From positions 186,001-250,000 of the forward strand of contig NZ_PQIG01000067.1 in assembly GCF_012349115.1 (NCBI RefSeq): a DNA stretch of 64,000 nucleotides, given 5' to 3'. The position numbers and the translations under genes are program-made. Position 1 is the stretch's first letter. Each line of letters begins with the position of its first letter. The DNA is from Rhizobium ruizarguesonis. Lineage in GTDB: Bacteria; Pseudomonadota; Alphaproteobacteria; Rhizobiales; Rhizobiaceae. Shown piece after piece: positions 57,725-64,000 of the stretch. A model generated the notes under the pieces. That model made no database searches and was not told where the DNA came from. It saw nothing but the letters and a program-made list of their open reading frames with translations.

Positions 57725-58753
57725 TCACGGATGAGATCGACGGCCGTGGGACGCGATCTTTTCCTCCAATGTCTCTAGGGCGGCGCGCGCAACCTCGTAG
57801 GCGCTGTCGACTCCCGCCTCCGGCGCGTCCTCACCGGGCCGCCAGAAGCGTCTGCGCGTCATTCTCATCGAGCTCTCGAAGGGTGGAATCGCATTAAAGA
57901 CTTCAACGAGATAGGGGCCGGAATAGACCGGCTCGATTTCGTCCAGCATAATCTCCCAGGGAATCCAGCTATCTCTAACAGCGCCCCGGTCCGGCGCTGA
58001 GATATGAACGTAATTCAGTCGGCTCTGCTGTATGGCTCGGGCGACATTTTTCTTGAAGATTGCCGGGCCCTGGCTTTCCATCACGACCTGGGCTGTATCG
58101 ATCGTGACGCCACAGACCGCAATGTCGGCGCTTTCGAGAAAATCCAGCGCTTCGGAGACCATGGTCGGCCCGGGCGTTTCCCAATTCTTGACGGGTTCGA
58201 TGGCGAGCTTCACACTCTTCTCTGTAGAATATTGCGCCAGTTCCCGGAAGATGGAGGCCGCCGCCGCGTATCGTGGCTTCATCCAATCCTGAAGCGCGTC
58301 GCTCCAGATTCCTTCACCGTCATCCGTCAGCGGAAAGATACCGTAGGGGTACAGGAACGGCCCTGACATGATCGTATTCTCCCCGCCCAGCACCGAGGTG
58401 ATGTCGACGCGGGATTTGAGATAGGACAACGCCTGCTTGCGCTGTTCCTCGTAGGGCGAGGTCGGATCGAAGGTTCGCGTGGTCCCCACATTGGTTGTGA
58501 ACTTCACATCCCGGAAGCCCGCCTGATCGAACGCCCTCTTGAGGCTGATATAGCTTTCGACCTCGGTGTGATGACCGACATGGGCCGGTCCTGGGGCGAT
58601 ATGCACATCGAAGCCGGTGTAGCCGATCTCGGTAAGAGCTTTCAGATGCCTGACGAGAACCTGGGTATAGCCCGCGTCATTCGGCCTCAAATCCGCTGTA
58701 AACATAAAGAAGCTGAAATATATATCCCGTCTGCGTGCCTCTTCCATCTTCAT
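57725..58753 (-). CDS. Sugar phosphate isomerase/epimerase-like TIM-barrel protein
   Basis: 342-residue xylose-isomerase-like barrel. Metal/active-site candidates: KLAIEPVKNWETPGP, CGVTIDTAQVVMES, YVHISAPDRGAVRDSWIPW and VEVFNAIPPFES (Glu, Asp, His, Glu in order). Relatives include tagatose/psicose epimerases, IolE dehydratases and 3-ketoglycoside-cleaving enzymes. ATG 58753 (or 58747) is taken; a GTG at 58768 is in frame. Reaction not assignable. Confidence 0.82.
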   Translation of the reverse strand: MKMEEARRRDIYFSFFMFTADLRPNDAGYTQVLVRHLKALTEIGYTGFDVHIAPGPAHVGHHTEVESYISLKRAFDQAGFRDVKFTTNVGTTRTFDPTSPYEEQRKQALSYLKSRVDITSVLGGENTIMSGPFLYPYGIFPLTDDGEGIWSDALQDWMKPRYAAAASIFRELAQYSTEKSVKLAIEPVKNWETPGPTMVSEALDFLESADIAVCGVTIDTAQVVMESQGPAIFKKNVARAIQQSRLNYVHISAPDRGAVRDSWIPWEIMLDEIEPVYSGPYLVEVFNAIPPFESSMRMTRRRFWRPGEDAPEAGVDSAYEVARAALETLEEKIASHGRRSHP

Positions 58754-58881
58754 CGCTCCAGCTGTCACTATCCAGTCATGCGTGGTTCAGGATGATGTCT
58801 CGCCCGGCATTGTCACGAGGCGAGATCCCTCCCGGCCCCCTCCACATCGCCATCGGGCTGAACAAACAGCCCGCGCCGGGG

Positions 58882-59820
58882 CTACCATCCGAGCAGCTTG
58901 CGCAGATATTCGCGGCCCATTTTCGCGTATTGCAGCGGATTGGCCTTGGCCGGGTCCTGCTCTGCTTCGACGCAGATCCAACCGGCGAAATCCGCCTCGG
59001 CCAAAGCATCGAGGATTTCCGGAAAGGTCTCTATGGAGCCGTCACCCGGGACGGTGAAGATCCCCGCCTCGATACCTTGCTGGAAGGACAATCCTCCGGT
59101 GTGAATGTCCCTGACCACCTCGGCGCGAAAGTCCTTCAGGTGAACATGCTTGATGCGGTGGGCGTATTTTCTGGCCAGCGCCAGCGGATCGACACCGGCA
59201 GCCGCCTGGTGCGCGGTATCGAGAAGCATGTTGACCAGGCCAGGATCCGTCTCGTCCATGAGCCGGTGGATCTCTTCCGTCTTCATCACCCCGGTTCCGA
59301 GATGCGGGTGATAGCAGAGCCGGCGGTTACGGGCCTTGGCTTTCTCTCCCGCCGCATGCAAGCCTTCGATCAGGTGTTTCCACTGTTCCTCGGAGAAATC
59401 GGGGCAATTCGGAAACAGGGCGACCGGAAGCGGATTGACCGCTCCGCCAAACTCGGAGACGACCAGATCAGCCCTGCGCGGATCGTCGCTGCCGCCTTCC
59501 ATGGCTTCGAGGAAGTCGAGCTGAGCATCGACGTTTTCGAGCGTATGACGATTCATCGCCTTGATGGTGAAGTAAGTGCTCACCCAAGGCTCGGAAATCC
59601 GCAATCCCCTGAGTTCGAGGACAGGCCGCAATATTTTCGGGTCCGTCGGATACTTATGGCCGACGCCACATCCGACATAGCCGGCGAGCGCCATTTCACT
59701 CAGAGCCTGCTCGTAGGGGATGCCGATGTCGATGTTGATGAAATCGTCATTCCACCAGAGCGTGGGGATGACACCGAGCCAGACCTTGGCGGGCGTCAGT
59801 CGATGCAGATATGTCGTCAT
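58882..59820 (-). CDS. IolE/MocC-like sugar isomerase or dehydratase (TIM barrel)
   Basis: 312-residue xylose-isomerase-like barrel. The N-terminal segment WLGVIPTLWWNDDFINIDIGIPYEQALSEMALAGYVGCGVGHKYP resembles myo-inosose dehydratases (IolE/MocC). Metal-site candidates are CYHPHLGTGVMKTEE, NMLLDTAHQAAAGVDP, KHVHLKDFRAEVV and GWICVEAEQDP. No other inositol genes are present, and a second barrel enzyme follows, so a keto-sugar lyase or isomerase fed by the GMC oxidoreductase is possible. ATG 59820 (frame open to 59847). Confidence 0.8.
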   Translation of the reverse strand: MTTYLHRLTPAKVWLGVIPTLWWNDDFINIDIGIPYEQALSEMALAGYVGCGVGHKYPTDPKILRPVLELRGLRISEPWVSTYFTIKAMNRHTLENVDAQLDFLEAMEGGSDDPRRADLVVSEFGGAVNPLPVALFPNCPDFSEEQWKHLIEGLHAAGEKAKARNRRLCYHPHLGTGVMKTEEIHRLMDETDPGLVNMLLDTAHQAAAGVDPLALARKYAHRIKHVHLKDFRAEVVRDIHTGGLSFQQGIEAGIFTVPGDGSIETFPEILDALAEADFAGWICVEAEQDPAKANPLQYAKMGREYLRKLLGW

Positions 59821-59864
59821 GGCAATGATCCAGTTCTTTGAAGACAAACGGAAGTGGCGTCAGG

Positions 59865-60347
59865 TCAGGTTTTGGAATCGAGAGCCGGAAAAGCCGGAAT
59901 TTTCGGTGGAAAGGCCCAGGAGCCGAAACCCGGACCCTTGGCGCCTGCGGGGTGGGCTCCGATCGCCTTCCAGAGCAAACCCTCGACATAAGCATCGGGA
60001 GAAACGACGAAGGTGATATTCGCAGGCCTGGGGCCAAAGCGCTCCGTCCAGGCGGAGGACAGCTCGAACCAGGTGCCGGAATACCAGAGCTTGATCAGCG
60101 CGCGGGCCACGTCTCCCAGCAATTCATTGCCCAGAATGGTCGTGCGCACCGCCTGGATACGGGCCTCACCTTCGGGCGGTGGCAGGGCGGCGAAGGCGGC
60201 CAGCAGCGCGTCGGCGATCTCGCTGCCGACCACCTTGTCGAGCGTGGCGAGATAGCGTTCCGCCAGGCCCGTTCCCAGAAGATCGAAGTGGGAGAAGGCC
60301 GTCAATTCGACGGAGAGACTCAGAAATGCCTCGAAACGGCGGCTCAT
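59865..60347 (-). CDS. Small subunit of a membrane-bound FAD sugar dehydrogenase (sorbitol-dehydrogenase type)
   Basis: 160 residues. FLSLSVELTAFSHFDLLGTGLAERYLATL and ARALIKLWYSGTWFEL are the pattern of the FAD-SLDH small-subunit family, which partners GMC-type catalytic subunits at the cytoplasmic membrane. No signal peptide is evident. Its start overlaps the end of the ferritin-like gene by 4 bp (ATGA), tying it to the GMC operon. Confidence 0.75.
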   Translation of the reverse strand: MSRRFEAFLSLSVELTAFSHFDLLGTGLAERYLATLDKVVGSEIADALLAAFAALPPPEGEARIQAVRTTILGNELLGDVARALIKLWYSGTWFELSSAWTERFGPRPANITFVVSPDAYVEGLLWKAIGAHPAGAKGPGFGSWAFPPKIPAFPALDSKT

Positions 60348-61462
60348 GCGTTCGCCTCCGCCTGCCGGGTGACGGCTGGCTGTTTGATATTGCCGGGGAT
60401 CTCATAGGTGGGGCTGCCGTTCTTGTCGGGATGCCTCGGCAGGGGATTGCGGATGAGTTCGAGGATCATGTTGCGGAATTCGAACATCATCGGAACGGCT
60501 TCCAGCAGCAAGTTCGGCTGGCCGTTATAGGCACGCGTCAAAAGCTGGAGAAATCCGCCGTAGCGCGTGTTGAAGGCGATCGCCGCCTCACGCAGTTCCG
60601 AGCCTTCGCATATGTCCCCCACTTTCAGGTTCTCTTTTATCGGATAGGCGCCTTCCCAATCGACCTGCAACTGCGGACCTGAGGGGTGGCCGGGCTGGTC
60701 GCCCTTCTGGTAGTAGCGGCCTTTGACCAGTTCCTCGAAACGGTAGTAATGGGCCAGTTCGTGGTCGTCATCGTCGTAGATACCGCCACCGTCGCCCTCG
60801 CCCTGTTCGATGATCAGATCGATGGCTTCCAAGGCGCTTTTCAGATCGGTTACCGGAAACAGCTCGCCGCCGCCGGAGTAATAATATTCCGAGGTGATCT
60901 GGCGCGACCTGTCGCCGGTAAAGATGGTTGTGCCCGCCCCATGCGCTTCGGCCTCCAGGTATTTGATGCCTTCCGCGATGGTCGAGTAGAACTCGCCGAT
61001 ACTGAAGAAATGGAGGTCCTCATGCCTCGGATCGCTGGCAAGCGCGGTGATATCAGGGGGAGTTTTGCGATGTATCAGGCCCTTGCCGACGAGGTGTTCA
61101 GGACGCTGGGCCGGACGCTCGATTTTCAGGAAAGTCGCCAGCGCCTCACGGCCGAAAGCCTGGATGCTGACCTTGAAATCGGTCTCACCGTCCGGCAGGG
61201 CGGCGGGATAGCGGGCTACGAAGTCCGGCCTGACAAGATCCGGTGTGCCGCCGATGGCATTGAGAATATTGGCCGCGATGGTCAGATGCAGCATTTCTTC
61301 CACGACGATCACGCGCAGAACCTGGGTCGCATCCTGGTTGACGCCGGGCTTGATCGAGTAAAGCGCCGTCAGATACGGCGGAATCGTCGCATGTTCGAGC
61401 TGCATCGCCCGGTAGAGAAACTCTTTCAGCTCATCGAGCGTCTTAATACTGGAGGAATCCAT
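60344..61462 (-). CDS. Ferritin-like domain protein (VioB/iminophenylpyruvate-dimer-synthase-like domain)
   Basis: 372 residues. The N-terminal half is a four-helix ferritin-like bundle with FLYRAMQLEHATIPPYLTALYSI and VEEMLHLTIAANILNAIGG, giving E-x2-H and E-x2-H metal ligands like the domain of VioB/RebD-associated proteins. The C-terminal part has EELVKGRYYQKG and an all-alpha tail. Function unknown in sugar-dehydrogenase operons; a di-iron oxidase or electron-acceptor role is speculation. ATG 61462 has GGAG 7 nt upstream. Confidence 0.78.
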   Translation of the reverse strand: MDSSSIKTLDELKEFLYRAMQLEHATIPPYLTALYSIKPGVNQDATQVLRVIVVEEMLHLTIAANILNAIGGTPDLVRPDFVARYPAALPDGETDFKVSIQAFGREALATFLKIERPAQRPEHLVGKGLIHRKTPPDITALASDPRHEDLHFFSIGEFYSTIAEGIKYLEAEAHGAGTTIFTGDRSRQITSEYYYSGGGELFPVTDLKSALEAIDLIIEQGEGDGGGIYDDDDHELAHYYRFEELVKGRYYQKGDQPGHPSGPQLQVDWEGAYPIKENLKVGDICEGSELREAAIAFNTRYGGFLQLLTRAYNGQPNLLLEAVPMMFEFRNMILELIRNPLPRHPDKNGSPTYEIPGNIKQPAVTRQAEANA

Positions 61463-61562
61463 GCTCAGGCTCCATGAAAGATAAGTTGGGTGCACAGGTC
61501 GGCTTCGTGTCGCTTGCATCGAGCCAATCGGTTCGTTCCGCGCAGCGGATGCCGGTCTTCGT

Positions 61563-63434
61563 TCAATGCAGAGACTTCAGAATGTCGCGGCCGCTTCGGA
61601 AGCACATGGCGGCCAGCGTCAAGGTGACATTGGCCGTGCCGATCGTCGGCATGCTGCCGCCGCCCACCAGATAGAGGTTTTCGTGGTCCCAGCTGCGCTG
61701 GTTCTTGTCCACGACGGAATTGGTCTTCGTCGTTCCCATGATGTGGGTGCCGGCCAGATGATTGCCGCCGCGGATCGCATAGCCTTGCCCCTCATAGGCC
61801 ACATAGCCGAAATCGCTGGGGTCGTAATGGGTATGATCCTGCGCGCCCAGACGCGTAAAGACGGTGCGCGCAAACTGGCGGCCATAGGCGGCACCCTTCA
61901 TGGTATATTCCGGAACCGTGAAGGACAGGATGGGCCGCATGTTGCCCAGAGCATCGGTATATTGCGGATCCACCGCGATGCGGTTGCTTTCGACGGGCAT
62001 GACCTCGATCATGAATGCCAGCAGCAACTGCCGCGAAACCTGGTCGATCATGCCGCGCCGAAGATCCGCCCCGTATAGGTTGCGATCATCCACCAGTTCG
62101 AGAAGGTCGGTGGTCGGCGCACCCGTGGCCCAACCCCAGCCGTCGTTATGGATATCGATGGCGAAGGCGGCCTGCCTTTCCCGGAAAGGGCCGTCCCGCA
62201 GGTCCACGATACCGCCCGTCGAACTGGTTCCGCGCATCGTGCCGCAGATTTCCGGCATCAGCGCCCAGTTCAGCAGATAGGCGTGGTCCATCAGATTGCG
62301 CCCGACAAGACCGCTGGTGCTGCGCAGGCCGGAGGCCAGCATAAGACGCGCCGTTTCGATGGCGCCTGCCGCAAGCACGAAAACCTTGCCCTTCACGGTG
62401 ATGGTCTCGTGGGCCGGTGAGGCCGGGTCCTTGTAAATCTTGACCTCGAGAGAGCGGACTTTCCCGCTATCCGGATCGATGTTGACCTTCGATGCGACCG
62501 CCTGCGGCAACAGTTCGACAAGCCGCTCGCCCCTTTTTCCGTTTACCGCGAACGCCTTGGCAAGCGTTTTGCCGGAGTGGTAGCGCGCTTGCACGGGACA
62601 GAGCGGTACGCAATTGGTGTTGCCCTGGCAGCGACCGCCCTCTTCGACCTGATGCGTATCGACGGCGCCGATGGGACGGTAGCCCTTCCCACCGTCATAG
62701 GCCGGGTTTGGTATGCTGTTGCGCCCCTGCGGATAGGGCCTGACCTTCAGGGGATAGGTCTTGTCGTAAAGTTCGACACTGGTGCCTTCGATGCCCTTGT
62801 TGACCTGCTGATCCAGATAGGAAAGCGGCAGGCCGCGCATGGGAAAGACATAGTCGCCCGGGAAGGTCTGCCCCAGATATTGCTGATCTTCGACATTGGC
62901 CGATACGCCGATTTCCCGCTCGGCCAGGCGGTAATCATCCTCGATTTCCTCAAAGCTCAGCGGCCAGTCCAACCCTTGGCCGAAAATGGTGCGCGTCTTG
63001 AAATCCGAGCGAAGCAGGCGGGGCGTTTTCGCCTCCCAGTGCATGGTCGTTCCGCCGAAAATACGGGTATATGTCGTATCGCTGACATAAGGGCCGGATT
63101 GAACGATATAGGTCGAGCTATCGGTCTCCCCCGCCTGCAGCTTGCGAAGCTGCGGGCTGCGGGGCATGGCCGCGTTCGCATTCAGCGGAAAGGGCGACTG
63201 GTTGTCCTTGGAGGCTGCCGAATAGAAAGTCGTCAGCAGATCGTCATAGCCTGCCAACGTGCTGTTGGCACCGGTTCCAGCTTCAACGATAAGGACACGC
63301 TTGCCCGCCTCCGCAGCCTGCTTGGCAATGATTGCTCCGGAAATGCCGCTGCCGACGATCACGATATCGTAGTCGTCAGACGCTGCGACGGTTTCGGCAT
63401 CGGCTTTTATCGCGGATTCGAGGGGAAAAAGCAC
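61563..63434 (-). CDS. GMC-family FAD-dependent oxidoreductase (sugar dehydrogenase large subunit)
   Basis: 623 residues. YDIVIVGSGISGAIIAKQAAEAG is the FAD dinucleotide fold, GTTMHWEAKTPRL the GMC signature 1 region, VFVLAAGAIETARLMLASG signature 2, and the C-terminal GGNHLAGTHIMGTTKTNSVVD and NLYLVGGGSMPTIGTANVTLT hold the catalytic His/Asn region. A cysteine-rich insert, QGNTNCVPLCPVQARYHSG, resembles that of glucoside-3-dehydrogenase and gluconate/sorbitol dehydrogenase large subunits. GTG 63434 has GGAGG 6-7 nt upstream. No Tat or Sec signal is clear. Confidence 0.87.
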   Translation of the reverse strand: MLFPLESAIKADAETVAASDDYDIVIVGSGISGAIIAKQAAEAGKRVLIVEAGTGANSTLAGYDDLLTTFYSAASKDNQSPFPLNANAAMPRSPQLRKLQAGETDSSTYIVQSGPYVSDTTYTRIFGGTTMHWEAKTPRLLRSDFKTRTIFGQGLDWPLSFEEIEDDYRLAEREIGVSANVEDQQYLGQTFPGDYVFPMRGLPLSYLDQQVNKGIEGTSVELYDKTYPLKVRPYPQGRNSIPNPAYDGGKGYRPIGAVDTHQVEEGGRCQGNTNCVPLCPVQARYHSGKTLAKAFAVNGKRGERLVELLPQAVASKVNIDPDSGKVRSLEVKIYKDPASPAHETITVKGKVFVLAAGAIETARLMLASGLRSTSGLVGRNLMDHAYLLNWALMPEICGTMRGTSSTGGIVDLRDGPFRERQAAFAIDIHNDGWGWATGAPTTDLLELVDDRNLYGADLRRGMIDQVSRQLLLAFMIEVMPVESNRIAVDPQYTDALGNMRPILSFTVPEYTMKGAAYGRQFARTVFTRLGAQDHTHYDPSDFGYVAYEGQGYAIRGGNHLAGTHIMGTTKTNSVVDKNQRSWDHENLYLVGGGSMPTIGTANVTLTLAAMCFRSGRDILKSLH

Positions 63435-63529
63435 TTTGGTCCTCCATTATTCCCGGAAAGCCGCATCAGGCTTTGCGGATCATGCGGTTCTGGACTCAAT
63501 CGAGATTTCAGGCCGCCCGGCCTGAATCG

Positions 63530-64000
63530 TCATGATTTCGGGCCGCGGGAGTTTCGGGGTTTGGACTTGGCGGCCGGGGCGGCGGCGGAGCGGGCTCTGA
63601 CTGCCGAGAGAAAGGAGGCGTAGCTCCAGGTCAGATTCCGGACGCTTTTCTCATAGCCAACGGTTCCATCGAACTGTTCGCTCAGTTCATAGTGATCGCT
63701 GTGATAGACGATGGCGCGCAGCATGACGTCAGACGAAGCCCGCAAGGCAGCTGACGCGTCTGCGGTGCTGCTGGATGCACCAAGTCCCAGTTCCGCGAAG
63801 AAGGGTTCGGAGAACTGATCGAGGGGGATGGCGCCGTTGGCCTCGATGGCATTGGCAAGCCGATATTGAAACTCGGCGAAGTTGGCAGTGCATAGAGCCC
63901 AGGGATGCCCGCCGACCACCGGAGCCGCCACGTCGCCATCGTAATGGTCGCCTGGATAGCGCCCGAAGAGTGGTCCGAGCCCTTCGGCCGCGTCGGCGCC
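63530..64000 (-). CDS. GH15 glucoamylase-like protein, C-terminal part (cut by the window edge)
   Basis: 156 residues up to the edge. The first residues seen, GRYPGDHYDGD followed by GGHPWALCTANFAEFQYRLANAI, match the C-terminal catalytic-barrel region of glucan 1,4-alpha-glucosidases of family GH15. The last 25 residues are Ala/Ser/Lys/Arg-rich. The open frame continues to base 64000, so the N-terminal part lies outside. First gene seen of the run leading into the GMC operon: glucose or glucoside release followed by oxidation is a natural reading. Confidence 0.8.
   Translation of the reverse strand, partial: GADAAEGLGPLFGRYPGDHYDGDVAAPVVGGHPWALCTANFAEFQYRLANAIEANGAIPLDQFSEPFFAELGLGASSSTADASAALRASSDVMLRAIVYHSDHYELSEQFDGTVGYEKSVRNLTWSYASFLSAVRARSAAAPAAKSKPRNSRGPKS

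Overview
The window reads as a piece of a large secondary replicon (megaplasmid or chromid) of a Rhizobium-type alphaproteobacterium. It is GC-rich, dense with ABC and TRAP sugar transporters and GntR regulators, and carries the panC-panB / oxyR-katG block that I know from Rhizobium etli plasmid p42f (recalled, not searched). It also holds two exact copies of a palindrome that fits the parS consensus of repABC replicons. No rRNA, tRNA, CRISPR array or intact insertion sequence was seen.

Region by region. 0-9 kb: a chemoreceptor coupled to a di-haem cytochrome c peroxidase, a FinO/ProQ-type RNA-binding protein, the pantothenate genes panC-panB, and divergent oxyR/katG. 9-20 kb: small stress or house-cleaning genes (a vapC remnant, a DUF3299 protein, SnoaL-like, HxlR), an acyl-CoA-type module (thioesterase, acyl/aryl-CoA ligase, thiolase, divergent MDR reductase), a carboxymuconolactone decarboxylase-like/NmrA/cupin set, a Cys/Met-metabolism PLP enzyme and a YihY/BrkB membrane protein. 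20-23.4 kb: about 3.5 kb with no protein gene I can support, but with two parS-like palindromes and a three-hairpin small RNA of the alpha-r14/NfeR1 type. 23.4-25.2 kb: a PCMT-like methyltransferase and a GNAT acetyltransferase.

25.3-44.6 kb is the centrepiece, a sugar regulon most simply read as D-apiose/D-apionate catabolism. It has two ABC importers (MalEFGK-like and RbsABC-like), a GH140/apiosidase-like hydrolase, an ApsD-like dehydrogenase, an ApnL-like lactonase, an ApnO-like oxidoisomerase, an OiaK-like kinase, a RuBisCO-like protein and a split DhaK/DhaL kinase. A NanR/FadR-type GntR regulator sits at its head, and three copies of one 20-bp element lie in its promoter regions.

44.6-55 kb: a WYL regulator, a truncated dehydrogenase remnant, a small secreted protein, a GntR/TRAP/L-idonate dehydrogenase operon and a GntR/DapA-like/FAD-oxidoreductase operon. 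55-64 kb, all on the minus strand: a glucoamylase (cut by the window edge), a GMC oxidoreductase, a ferritin-like protein, a sorbitol-dehydrogenase-type small subunit, two xylose-isomerase-like TIM-barrel enzymes, a metallo-beta-lactamase-fold hydrolase and a pyruvate/indolepyruvate decarboxylase-like enzyme. This run looks like an undescribed glucoside- or sugar-oxidation locus, and the last two genes have visibly lower GC.
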